DNA from: Eucommia ulmoides | Lineage: Eukaryota; Streptophyta; Magnoliopsida; Garryales; Eucommiaceae | Direction of reading: 5' to 3' | NCBI GenBank assembly: GCA_016647705.1 | Contig: CM028335.1 | Span: forward strand, 992,001 to 1,056,000 | Length of the DNA stretch: 64,000 nt | Part shown: positions 45,493 to 57,364 of the stretch, in pieces | Numbering within the stretch: position 1 is the first letter of the stretch | Layout of the letters: each line of letters starts with the position of its first letter | Position numbers and translations under genes: made by a program | Notes under the pieces: generated by a model | The model's database searches: none | What the model was told of the DNA's origin: nothing | Seen by the model: only the letters and a program-made list of their open reading frames with translations

Positions 45493-46640
45493 CTAAAGAG
45501 GATTAGTACTAATCTCCTTATAGGATTGAGAGGGGCGATAAGTTACCTTGGTAGATCTGTGGGGGTAAGCTAGAGGATGGCCTTCAAAGAAAGTCGGTGC
45601 AGACTCATCAGACATAGGAATATCCTCAGGGACGACCGATTGAGTCAGTAGGGTGAGGTCAGCTGGTAGTTTTGGAGCTGAAGCTGGAGGGGTGAAATCA
45701 ACTGGTAGGTCAAAGATGGACTCGACAGTACTTAAAACTGGGTCCTCAGAAAATAACTCAATAGATGGATTAATAAAAAATCTGGAGTTAAGGATGGTAG
45801 ACATGTCAAATGACCCTAAATAAGAAAACATTTGATGTTCCAAAAAAAATAACATGATGAGAGATACGAAGAGTTTTAGAAATGGGATCCCAACACCAAT
45901 ACCCCTTATGTTCAATACCATATCCAATAAAATAACATAAGTGAGCCCTTTGTTCTAATTTTTTATGTTCATGTGGTTTAAGAAGAACGAAACAAACGCA
46001 ACTAAAAATTTTGAGTTCAGAGTAATCAAGAGGCTTACCGAAAAGACGCTCAAATGGGGATTGATTTTGGATTGTGGCGGAAGGAACACAATTGATTGTG
46101 TATACTGCGGTTAAGGCAACCTCACCCCAGAAGCGCTCAGGACATGAAAAAAGAATTAGTAGAGCACGAACGGTGTGAAGAATGTGTCTATGTTTGTGTT
46201 CGGCTCGTCTATTTTGTTGGCAGGTTCTAGGACACGAGGGGTGGGGAAGAGTGTAATTTTTGTGAAATAGGTTTAGAAAAATACGATTTTTGTATTCCAT
46301 TGCATTGTCTGAGCGAAAAATTTTGATATTCCGAGAGAATTGCGTTTGAACCATAGAAGAAAAATTAAAATATATTTGAAATAATTCAGATTTGTTTTCA
46401 TAAGAAATGACCATGTATATTGAGAATAGTCATCCACAAACAAAATAGCGAGCACCACCCATTGTTGCATGAGGAGAAGACCCCCAAACATCAAAATGTA
46501 CTAAATTAAAAAGTGCAAGAGAAGCAAACTGACTCTCATTAAAAGGTAAAGTTGATTATTTTGCAAGTTGACAATGAATACAATGTAAAGACTCATGCTG
46601 AAATGAACCTAACTGACCACAAGAAATAAGAGAACGAATG
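45493..46640 (-). pseudogene. Copia D integrase
   Basis: 46494-46273 reads the core start (ILFVDDYSQYTWSFLM). 46414-45806 reads FRSDNAMEY, CQQNRRAEHKHRHILHTVRALL, RFWGEVALTAVYTIN, SPFERLFGKP, FSCVCFVLLKPHEHKKL and IEHKGYWCWDP. 45927-45493 is the Pro/Ser-rich linker toward RT. Frames overlap out of register. Confidence 0.85.
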
Positions 46641-46672
46641 CAACTGGATGAAGTGTGACCTAACCGAGAGTG

Positions 46673-47149
46673 TCACAATTCCATGGGTGAGAGTCTTGGG
46701 ATGGATGCGGATGATTCGTTTGGTGATAATGAGGATGAGACTTGGAGGTGAGTGAGCTCAAAGAGACGTCCAACTTTATGGCTGGTCCCAAGGAGTTTTC
46801 CTGTCTGAGGGTCCTGCACACGACAACTAGTAGAAAAAAAATACAAATCAAATCCAAGATCACATAATTGTCCAACAGATATAAGGTTGAGCGTAAGCTT
46901 AGGGACTAAATATGTATCAGGAAGAGATAACTGAGAACTGTCAACATGTGTAGTATGGTTGACTAACATATTTGATCCATTAGCAGTGTGAATAGTAGGT
47001 GCATACTCATCACGGGTTTTAGAAGAAAAGATAGAAGAATCAGATGTCATGTGATTGCAACGGGTAAAATCAAAATACCATTGAGATGTACCTAGTGTAG
47101 GTGACATGGCTATATTTTTATCAGTTTTATTTAGAGCCTTAGTAAGCAC
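46673..47149 (-). pseudogene. Copia D protease region with altered active site
   Basis: WYFDFTRCNHMTSDSSIFSS stands where copia proteases read D-S-G. The triad is D-F-T here, so the protease should be inactive. Downstream TYLVPKLTLNLISVGQLCDLGFDL, SCRVQDPQTGKLLG and GRLFELTHL are typical. Confidence 0.82.
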
Positions 47150-47242
47150 AGTGCAGAAACCACTCCAATCCGGTATAGAGCTAGATGAAGTTGGTGTAGC
47201 ATCAGTGGCTATAGCAGTAGCATTTTTTGGCTTGAAATAGGA

Positions 47243-48150
47243 TCAATTGCGAGAGCCTCGAGAGCGATATTGGTTCCCATTTGACTGATTGTCAGATGGA
47301 AGTTTAGGACAGTCTGTAAGATAGTGGTCCGGTTCTCTGCAGACCTTACACAGGCGAGAATGACATTTGAGCAATTCATACCATTGTGAATAACAATACC
47401 TGTAGTATAAGGGCTTCTGGGATAAGTTTGGCTTTTCTCCTGGAGTTGCAAGAGTAACTAATGCTGCAGGAGCAACTGACGCTGCTAGGGCAACATCTGT
47501 ATGTGAGCTTTGTAGTGTCGCAAGATGTGTTTCCTCACTGAGTAGATCAGAAAGGACATTGTTTAGAGAAGCTAGCGGGCCCTGGTGGAGGATTAAAGCT
47601 CGTACAGGCTCAAATTCTTTCCTCAAGCCCATCAGGAATTGCATAATATGTGTCTCTGTTCGATATTTGGCATGAATGGTGGCGTCTTTTGTGCATTCCC
47701 AGGTTGGCTCAATAATAGCCAATTGATCCCACACGGTAGTCATCTGGCATAGGAAACTATTGACGGTTTGCCCAGGTTCCTGACGCATGCTATGGAGGGT
47801 GGAGAGAGGCGATATCGATTCGAGATGTCTGCCTTGGTATATCAGTCCTGGAGAAGATCCCAAACTTCTTTAGCTGTCTGGATTGTACCAAATTAAAGTT
47901 TGATCTCTAGAATGATAGTAGCACAGAACCATGTAAGATTTTGGTGGTTTTTGCTATCCCATTCCTCTAGACGATCAATGTATTTGGCCTTATCTTCATT
48001 GTCTTTTTGCTCGGGTTCAGTGATATCTCCAGTCCCGAAACGCCACAATCGTTGTCCACGAAGAAAACTAGATATTTCTTGAGCCCATACGACATAATTA
48101 GTTTCATTTATAACAGTAGTGATAACCCGAGATGCATTAGATTCAGCCAT
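47243..48150 (-). pseudogene. Copia D gag
   Basis: 48150-47893 reads the gag start (ESNASRVITTVINETNYVVWA, FLRGQRLWRF). 47863-47243 continues in another frame (GSSPGLIYQGRHLES, QEPGQTVNSFLCQM, IMQFLMGLRKEFEPVRALIL) to a zinc knuckle beginning CKVCREPDHYLTDC. The break lies near 47880. Confidence 0.85.
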
Positions 48151-48337
48151 AGGAGTAAAAGAGGAGGTGAACCGGTGTAGAAAATACTCAAATAAAGAAG
48201 GAAGTGTATACTTTGATTACCACATCAGAAAACGGAGGTCGAAAACAGATTCAGAACGTCAAAAAATCCTAAGAACAAGTCCTAGTTTGCAGAAAACCGG
48301 TCAACAAAGGCCTGAACCGAGACAAAGAAGGTACATA

Positions 48338-48461
48338 TGACGTGGCAGGGGTTGAGGAGATAGTAGGGCACTGACGTGGACGATCAACACTGATGTGGCA
48401 CGGGTCAACTCTGACGTGACACTGATGTGGATTGCTGATTGGGCTTTTACGGTTGACGTGG
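48338..48461 (-). promoter_or_regulatory. CCACGTCA motif cluster in the copia D leader
   Basis: On the plus strand TGACGTGG or TGACGTGA at 48338, 48372, 48412 and 48454, and TGATGTGG at 48391 and 48423. In element orientation these are CCACGTCA words between the primer site and gag. Confidence 0.55.
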
Positions 48462-48892
48462 CAGCTGGTGGACAGAAGGCAACGGCCAAGGCTGCGTGTG
48501 GATCTGAAGCGCCTCCTATTTTTCGCGCGTGAGGGCGCGTGAACAGTAACCTGGTGATGAGCATTACGTTTTTGGAATCGTCTTGTCGAGACGATTCCGA
48601 TGGTATATCGTAAGATAAATTTGGAGCCCAGATTGAGGCGGTAGAGCCCAAAATCCGAGACGGCGAATAGTAGTGGTACTGCTGGCTGTTGGAGGCGCGT
48701 GAGAGCGTGTCTGGACTCCGGTGGCTGTGATTTTGGTGGCGTTATGTTCGTCTATGCAAGACGAAGTCGGTGGTATGATATTTGTTAATACCGGAGAAGA
48801 AATGAAGCCTACAGTAACAACGAGAATATGGGCCGCGACGGAAGCGTGAGGGTTGCAAAAAAATTACTGAGAACAGATTCAGAAAATACTTA

Positions 48893-48904
48893 CTTTTGAT
48901 ACCA
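48893..48904 (-). other. Primer-binding site of copia D
   Basis: TGGTATCAAAAG on the minus strand directly after the 5' LTR end, near-complementary to initiator-Met tRNA. Confidence 0.8.
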
Positions 48905-49022
48905 TGTTAAGATGATTGAAATGTAAGAGAATGATTTATGTATTGATATTATGGGAAAAGATATATAGGGGTTAGGGTGTGCCCTAATGAGTCACATGGG
49001 CCCAGCCATTATTACATTAACA
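48905..49022 (-). repeat. 5' LTR of copia D (118 bp)
   Basis: Same ends as the 3' LTR (TGTTAATG...ATCTTAACA) but about 40 bases shorter, lacking the segment that corresponds to about 43893-43935. Confidence 0.85.
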
Positions 49023-49027
49023 CCTTT

Positions 49028-50800
49028 GTTTGTTTCCTTTTGCGTTTGTTTTCATATTCTGTTCTTTAACTGTGCATTCTAGCAAAAGAAAAAAAATAAA
49101 TAAATAAGATTTGGAGTATTTAAAACTAGACTGTTTGAATAGTTAGTTTATGCGACATATTTTACATATTCTTATTTGAAGACAAAACCCTTTTCCTCCT
49201 GTTGAAACCCATGCCTAAAGAGGAAAAAAGAATAACTTTATTACACCTCTTTCTTTTTAAATAATTATTTATTAATGACATTATTCTTCTCTCATAAACA
49301 GTTTACTTGATGCATTCCACCTTAAAATATTTGTTGTGGGGGGTGGGTGGGTGAGGGAGGGGGTTGAAAGTGTAATTTGTGAAAAGAAAGGGTTAAAGGT
49401 ACGAAAACTTGGGTTGATGAGCGTAAAGACAGAACAGTGTCCATGGCAGCGGAAAAGTTGCAGGCACCTGAAAAGCGTGTATTAAGGGTTCAGTGATTCT
49501 GATCAAAGCTACGTGCATGGAACAACAATGCTTTTTGCTTCCCTCCCTTGACCTTCCTTCCATCAAACCAGAGATAGAAGAGAGAGAGACAGAGGAGAGA
49601 GAGAGACTTTTTACAATTCATTGCATGTGATTTAATTAGTTTCATTATATATTACATCTTAAATATGCCATATGATTCATTTAATAATGTAATTAAGGCC
49701 ATGTTTTAAAGGATTTAAACCTAAATAAGTCATAAATACAATAAAAAAATGTCAATTAACCAAATCTAAGAGGTTATTATATATCACATGTAATAAAAAT
49801 ATGGATCCAACTTCAAGCACCCTAAGTAATAAATAAAAATATTGATTTCTCCCCTTCAAATAATGTTTTTTTCCCAAGTTACAATCTTTTGGATAGCTAA
49901 AAATATTGGTTTTTTTTTTTTAAAATAGTGTGTTTTTCCAAGTTATAATCTTTCAGGTCAAATTTTGGATTTTTACTTCATTCAAAAGTAAAGTTAGCCC
50001 GGGAGATAGGCCGGATGGGGGCCTTCAAATTGATCCCTGTAATTATTTTTTTTTCGCATTTTGAATTTTTTATTAATATAATAATTATATAAAAAAAAAA
50101 AAACTCAATCCTAGTTTAGTTACTATTTTAATTTTTTCAAATGATATTGATTTTAGGAAAATTAAGAGAATATAAACAACCATACAAATAGTAAGGATTT
50201 CGATTTTTAAAATTCACCTGTGGTTACTGTTTTCCGAAAGACAATTCTTGTAATAAGTGAAATTTTGTACGGTGAAATCGTCTGTCTCGATTAATATTAA
50301 TTTTTTATTATTGAAAAATAATTAAAAAAATGGATAGTGAAATTGAAAAGCCAAACTCGCCGCTAAACATATTCATTACAATAACTAAATATGAAAAGAG
50401 GATCTCATCAAAAACATGATTTATTGCCTTTGTAGTTAAAAGCCATAAGTGGAATATTAAGATTTAGTAATTAGCATTTTAGAGAGAGAGAGGGGGGTCA
50501 TCTCACTGCCTAGGTCTGGATTTAGAGAGAGAGAGAGAGGAGAAATCAGAATCCTAAGTTCACTGTATAAATGTAAGCAAGCAAGGACGTCGACGATTCA
50601 TCGTGTCATGTTTCGACATTTGTCGGTCTTTCATTGGATAACTACGTTGTGTCTTCTTCTTCCTTCCTCCACTCTCTCTCTCTATATGTATATACAAGCA
50701 TATACGTACAGACAGTAGCCAAAGAAAGCTTTACGCTACTAGTACTCTCCTGTCCAAACACAGACATGGCCCACCTTCTCTCTCCTACATAACCTCAAAA
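49028..50800. other. Intergenic region upstream of the trihelix gene
   Basis: AT-rich with GA runs (49577-49606, 50523-50541) and a G-rich GGGTGGGTGGGTGAGGGAGG run near 49338-49361, which could form a quadruplex. From 50570 the sequence becomes CT-rich, and 50675-50695 (CTCTCTCTCTATATGTATATA) is the likely core promoter zone. No other gene seen. Confidence 0.5.
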
Positions 50801-50931
50801 GCTTTTTCTTGAAGACACGATCCGGGTCCGTCGCTCCTCTCTCTCACAGACACACAGTACCTTCCTCAATTCTCACACTCTCTCTTTCTCTCTCCTCTTC
50901 ACACTCTCTCTGGTTCGCTCTTCAGAAATCG

Positions 50932-51702
50932 ATGGAAATGGAGGATGATCAACAGTATGGAATACCTGATTTCAGGCAGTACATGAACGGGAGACAACTT
51001 TTTCCGCTTATCCCACCGCCGCCGACGGATATATTGGCCGGCCACCGGCAGCACTGCGAGATGGCGATGTTGGGTCCTCATCAAATCACTGATCATAACA
51101 TGTTGATGCCTCATGGAGGAGGGGTTGTGCATCAGCATGAATTTGGGTCGGACTCTACAGCGACCAGCAATGGTGGGTTGGAGATGGAGAGCGGCGGAAC
51201 TGGACGGTGGCCGAGGCAAGAGACGCTGACACTTCTGGAGATAAGATCTAGACTTGATTTTAAGTTCAAGGAAGCTAATCACAAGGGTCCCTTGTGGGAT
51301 GAAATCTCCAGGTGTGCTTGCTTACCCTAATTCCATCTCTCTCTCTCTAGGAGTTCAGAAGCTTATTATGTCTACTAATTTATTGGATCTCCAGTTCTCT
51401 TACAACCTCCAACCTAGTTTCTTTAATCAGCTTTCACACAAGATCATCAATTTGTCAAAGGTAAGGCCGTAATTATATTCAAATTAACCTCTTAATTTAC
51501 TTGCCATATATACATCCACACCTTGAGTGTGTGCGTGTCTGTGTGTGAGAGAGAGAGATTACTCACTGTGTTTAATTCCCTTCTGTTGAGTGACGGACAC
51601 TTCTCTAAGCAATCTGTGCTTTTTGCCTTCTGATTTTGTGTTAGAATTTGTCAGTACTTGAGTTCATCTTCTCTCACTTGCTATTCCTCACTCTTGTTTG
51701 TA

Positions 51703-51741
<39 letters not shown>

Positions 51742-52214
51742 CACTCTTAGGGTTCTTCCTGAGTAATCCAGTCTCTTGTTTTAAAATTGCTGAGGCTTCT
51801 TTGAGTAAATTAAAAGCTTTCTTCTACCACTATTTAGTTTAAATTAATTGAATTATATATGCTTCATCTCAATTAATTAGATGTTTCGTTAACCAATTCT
51901 TGAGTTCTACCACATAGAATACCTATATATATATATCCATCAAATATATCGTTACCCCTCATTAGAAAGCAGGTTCATCATCCAACCTAGTATTTACTCA
52001 GCGTTATGGATAGAGATGATAGTATATATTATATAAACCTATAAAAGTATATCCAACCGGGAAAAAAATGTGTAGAACACATTTAAATTGGAAAATAAGA
52101 AAGCAAAATAGCATTCAAATATTATTTTTTTCAATATATATATTAGCCTCTGAACAGGGGTAAAACTGCGTATACCTGACGCTCATCTTGCACAGGATAT
52201 TCAATTTTTTTTTT

Positions 52215-52258
<44 letters not shown>

Positions 52259-54562
52259 TGAACCAGCCTCTGAACAGGGGTGAACAGGGGTAAAACTACG
52301 TATATTTGACCCTCATCGGGCACAATGATATTGAAATATTTCTTTATTTTAATATATACATTTAGAATCAGTTTCTAAATAGTGGTAAGGTTGCGTATAT
52401 CTGACGCTAATCATGCACATGTACATTCAATTATTTATTTCTTTTAACATATATATTCCGAACTAGTTTCTGAACAGGGGCAAGTCTACATATATCTGAT
52501 TCTCATCGTGCATAGGGACATTCAAATACTTCTTTCTTTTCATATATACAAGAATCAGTCTCTGAACATGAGTAAGGTTGTGTATATCGGACCCTTCGTG
52601 CATAGGGATATTAACATATTTCTTTCTTTTAATGTATATATTTGGAACCAGTCTCTGAGAATGGATAAAACTGCGTACATCTAACCCTGTACAAGGACAT
52701 TCAAATATTTCTTTCTTTTAATATATATACATACACATATATTAGGAATTGATCTCTAAACAAGAGTAAAATTGCATATATCTTACGCTAATCCTGCACA
52801 GAGACATTCAAATATTTCTTTCTTTTAATATATATACATACACATATATTAGGAATTGATCTCTAAACAAGAGTAAAATTGCATATATCTTACGCTAATC
52901 CTGCACAGAGACATTCAAATATTTCTTTCTTTTAATATATATATATATATTCAAAACCAACCTCTGAACAGGGATAAAGCTGCATATATCTAACTCTCAT
53001 TGTATACAGGGACATTCAAATATATTGAATGTCCCTATACACGATGAGAGTCAGATACGCAGCATTACCCCTGTTCAGAGGTTGGTTCCGTGTGTACATA
53101 TACATATACACACACGGAACTAGCCTCAGAACAGGAGTAACACTGCGTATATCTAACCCTCATCGTGCAGAGGGATATTTAAATGTTTCTTTCTTTTAAT
53201 ATATATATGCAGGGTAAGACTGCGTATATCTGACCCTTATCGTGCACAGGGACATTCAAATATTTCTTTCTTTCAACATATATATTCTAAACCAACCTCT
53301 AAACAGGGGTAAGTCTACGTATATTTGATCCTCATCGTGCATAGGGACATTCAAATACTTCTTCTTTTTTCTTCATATATACAAGAATCAGCCTCTAAAC
53401 AGGAGTAACACTGCGTATATCTGACCCTCATCGTGCAGAGGGATATTCAAATGTTTCTTTCTTTTAATATATATATATATATATATATGCAGAACCAGCC
53501 TCTAAACAGGGGTAAAACTGCGTATATCTGACCCTCATCGTGCACAGGGACATTCAAATATTTCTTTCTTTCAACATATATATTCTAAACCAGCCTCTAA
53601 ACAGGGGCAAGTCTACGTATATTTGATCCTCATCGTGCATAGGGACATTCAAATACTTTTCTTTCTTTTTTCATATATACAAGAATCAGCCTTTGAACAT
53701 GAGTAAAGTTGTGTATATCAGATCCTCATCGTGCATAGGGACATTAAAATATTTCTTTCTTTTAATGTATATATTTGGAACTAGCCTCTGAGAAGGGGTA
53801 AACCTGTATACATTTGACCCTCATCTTGTACATGGACATTCAAATACTTTTTTTTTTTTTCTTCATATATACAAGAATCAGCCTCTTAACAGGGGTAACA
53901 CTGTGTATAGCTGACCCTCATCATGCAGAGGGATATTCAAATGTTTCTTTCTTTTAATATATATATATATATATATATATGCAGAACCAGCCTCAAAACA
54001 GGGGTAAGACTGCATATATCTGACCCTCATCGTGCACAGGGACATTCAAATATTTTTCTTTCAACATATATATTCTAAACCAGCCTCTAAACAGGGGCAA
54101 GTCTACGTATATTTGATCCTCATCGTGCATAGGGACATTCAAATACTTTTCTTTTCTTTTTTTCATATATACAAGAATCAGCCTCTGAACATGAGTAAAG
54201 TTGTGTATATCGGATCCTCATCGTCCATAGGGACATTAAAATATTTCTTTCTTTTAATGTATATATTTGGAACTAGCCTCTGAGAAGGGGTAAACCTGTA
54301 TACATTTGACCATCATATTGTACATGGACATTCAAATATTTCTTTCCTTTAATATGCATACACACACATTAGGAACTAGTCTCTAAACAAGAGTAAAATT
54401 GCATATATCTAACCCTAATCATGCACAGAGACATTCAAATATTTCTTTCTTTTAATATATTTATGTATGTATATATGTATATTCGAAACCATCCTCTGAA
54501 TAGGGGTAAGGTTGCGTATATTTGACTCTCTTCGTGTATAGGGACATTCAAATATATCTTTC

Positions 54563-54610
<48 letters not shown>

Positions 54611-55866
54611 GGAACCAGCCTCTAAACAGGAGTAAGGTTGCGTATATTTGACCCTCATCTTGTATAGGGACATTCAAATATTTCTTTTTTTAATATACAT
54701 GTACGGAACCAGGCTCTGGACATGGGTAAGATTGCATATATCTTACCTCATATATTTCTTTCTTTAAATATAAAATCAGAATCACTCTCTTAAAAGGGTA
54801 AGGTTGCAAATATCTGACCTTCATCGTGCACAAAATTGCCCTCACACACACTGTCACACACATATACATATGTATAGAGAGAGAAATATTTAATTCTCTT
54901 TGTTATATATGTAGGATCATGTACGAGGAATACGGATATCAAAGGAGTGGGAAGAAATGCAGAGAAAAGTTCGACAACTTGTACAAGTATTACAAGAAGA
55001 CTAAGGAAGGGAAGGCCGGTAGACAAGACGGTAAGCACTACAGATTCTTCCGTCAGCTTGAAGCTCTCTATGGCGAAACCAGCATTAATCCGCCCTCGGT
55101 CTCAGAAACTAATCTTCTCCAAAACCATTTTCAGTACAATCCCACGACCGAAATGCCTAATCAAAGACCATTTATTCAAGCTCCAAATCTGACGGACAGC
55201 CTTAGCCTATCGGACTCGTTCCAGTTCGAAACTTCTTCATCCGATGGCACAGATTTCAACGATTCAAGCAAGAAGAGAACCGGAAAGAAGAGTAGTTGGA
55301 AGGTGAAGATCAAAGAATTCATGGATGTCCAGATGAAGAAGTTGATAGAGAAGCAAGAGTGTTGGATGGAGAAAATCATGAGTACAATAGAAAACAAAGA
55401 GAGGGAGAGGGTTCTGAGGGAGGAGGAATGGAGGAAACAAGAGGTGGAGAGGGTGGAGAGAGAGCACGAGTTTTGGGCACGAGAGAGAGCGAGGATCGAA
55501 GCTCGCGACACAGCTTTAATGGATGCCTTGGGAAGACTAACAGGAAAAGAACTGAAAGTTCCAACCAATGATTATGTTCATGATTTTCAAAGTTTTGGCG
55601 AAAACCAGACTGATAATGGGATCGAAACAGCAAAACGCAAGAAACACTCGAGAAATTTCTGTTATGAAGAAGGAAATTACAGTAATGAAACAGCGTCTGA
55701 TCAAGGCTTGGAAACCATTAGTCTAGCACCAAATGTTCTTGGTTCAGCTTCAATATCTTCTAACACAAGGAACGATGATGGCTGCATTAGGCTTTTGATG
55801 GGTGATAGTGATAAGTTCTTATGGCAGAACTATGGTATGAAGCTGACTAAGGAAGAGAACCACTGA
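50932..55866 (+). CDS. Trihelix transcription factor, PETAL LOSS/EDA31-like, two exons, 443 aa
   Basis: Exon 1 is 50932-51311 and exon 2 is 54915-55866, joined across a GT...AG intron (donor CCAG|GTGTGC, acceptor TATGTAG|GATC) that splits an Arg codon inside the trihelix domain. The domain (about residues 92-180) has the three tandem helices with conserved Trp and aromatic residues (RWPRQETLTLLEIRSRLD, GPLWDEISR, KKCREKFDNLYKYYKKTKEG) and the fourth helix HYRFFRQLEALYG; it binds GT elements in DNA. Residues about 262-338 form a long charged central coiled coil (MKKLIEKQECWMEKIM, REEEWRKQEVERVEREHEFW), as in GT-2 clade proteins. The second, C-terminal trihelix of PTL/GT-2 is missing, as in EDA31-type members. 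The leader is CT-rich. Start codon: first ATG (MEMEDDQQ) of the exon-1 frame after the leader. Confidence 0.92.
52150..54830. repeat. Intronic tandem array, about 28 units of 90-110 bp, with a higher-order repeat
   Basis: Each unit has a core built on CAGCCTCT(G/A)AACAGGGG, then TAAGACTGCGTATATCTGAC and CCTCATCGTGCA, then CAGGGACATTCAAATA, TTTCTTTCTTTTAATATATA and an (AT)n spacer. Units at 53391-53880 and 53881-54372 form a five-unit higher-order repeat of about 490 bp. A 107-bp unit is duplicated without visible change at about 52697-52911. One unit (about 53026-53098) is inverted. The array fills most of intron 1 of the trihelix gene. Confidence 0.93.
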
Positions 55867-56607
55867 TTAACTTTATGATGAGGTTAAGTGATCATGTATC
55901 TTATTATGGGAACCCTAGTGTTTTAATTTTGCTAACTCAACCTGCTAGTTTGATTGGGGAGGGTTAAGTACTCTTAATTTGTGCTTCTCTTGAATGTTTT
56001 TTTCCTTTTTTTTTTTTTTTTTTTTTTTATGGGGAGTTCATCTAGACTGTGAAGCTTGATCATTTTTGTATAAGCTCTGATTTCTTGATGTAGTGTGTGT
56101 ATGAGTGTGTGTTTTTACTCATATGGAAGCCTTTTGTCTTGCTTTTTGGTTCATATTTCTTGTAATTTATATGTTTTTATTGCTTTCCTTTCCTGATTTC
56201 TGTCCCCGCTCCCAAAATTTTAAGATTTATGTACGGAAACCCGTTTCCTCATATGCAAGCCTTTTGTCTTGTTCCCAAAATTTTGAGAGTAATTTCTGAA
56301 ATCATTAAGAATCTAAGAAACAAAAGAAATGTTGATTTCTATTCACTCCCACAAATTATTCCTACCAACAGACCCCCGACCACTATACATTTAAAGAAAA
56401 AAAAAAAAGAATACCTGTTGTAACAAAACGTGTTTCTTGTTTCTGTTCTCATAAATTAAAAATAAAAAATAAAAAAAAATCTTGATAGTGCTCGTTAATT
56501 ACCAGACACGTTTCTATTCCCGAAATACTCCATATTGGAAACACAATTCTCATCCCTGTTTATTGGAAATAGAAACAGAAAAGCAGAAACACTACCCAAA
56601 AGCCATC
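55867..56607. other. 3' flank of the trihelix gene
   Basis: Includes a likely 3' UTR, a poly-T run (56007-56028) and (GT)n words near 56095. A CATATG(G/C)AAGCCTTTTGTCTTG segment is repeated at about 56119 and 56251, with CCCAAAATTTT following each. No further gene. Confidence 0.5.
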
Positions 56608-56610
56608 TTA

Positions 56611-57184
56611 GGCCATGTTTGATAACCTCTTAAATATTAAGTGCTACAAATTTTAAATATTGAATTTTAGGTGCTGAAAAATTTATAAGCTTGTTTGATA
56701 AAATTAAAATTTTAAATGCTAAGTTTTTTTTGTCTGTTTGATAGTACAAAATTTGAAGATGAAAAATTACTTAATTTACATAAATACCCTTAAATTTATT
56801 TTTTTACAAAAATCAAGATATACGTGAAAAAATTCGAGAACAAAACAATAAAATAAAAACATTAATAACATATTAAAAAGTTCAAATATATAAATTATCA
56901 CAAGTCAATAATAACAAAGAGTTAACAAAAAAAATTAAATCGGAAATTAATTTTAAGCCCTAACCCTTGCTGAAGGGTAAAAATGTCTTGACAAAAAAAA
57001 TTAAAGAAAAAATGGTTGAGCAAATTAAATTCTGAAAAATTAAGTGAAGGTCCAATAAGGTCAAAGTTTTAGGTCCATTACTTAATTAATTAAGTACTAC
57101 TAATTATACTTATTAAACAAAATTATTTACTAAGTACTAACGTAATTAATTTTAAGTGTTGAATTGCATTATCAAACGAGACTA
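56611..57184. mobile_element. Harbinger-like MITE, copy 1
   Basis: The left end GGCCATGTTTGATAACC is preceded by TTA. The right end reads inward AGTCTCGTTTGATAATG. The interior shares blocks with 57532-58722 (TCAAAAAGTTCAAATAT-like, AATTATCACAAGTCAA). The right boundary and duplication are not exact. Confidence 0.55.
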
Positions 57185-57364
57185 TTGTGTCTCTATTCTC
57201 GAAAAATAGGAGAAAATATATATGTGTGTGTGTGTGTATGCGCGCTAGGGATTCCTCCTGTCTGAAATAATTATATTGATTTTTTAATTTATTGGTGTAA
57301 AAAACAAGAAATAATTAAAAATAGTCAGTTAAATACAAATATAGAACTTAAAAAGAGGGTAAAA

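Larger units (their letters stand above)
43833..49022 (-). mobile_element. Ty1/copia retrotransposon D, complete outline
   Basis: Both LTRs, primer-binding site, leader, gag, protease, integrase, RT, RNase H and polypurine tract are present in order on the minus strand, with the exact target duplication CCTTT (43828-43832 and 49023-49027). Stops and frame changes interrupt gag and pol. It belongs to the same family as B and C, judging from the shared leader motifs and pol ending. Confidence 0.9.

Noticed and set aside
52150-54830. CRISPR-like array
   Set aside because: Units are contiguous and diverged, without unique spacers of fixed length, and lie in a plant intron. It is a tandem satellite.
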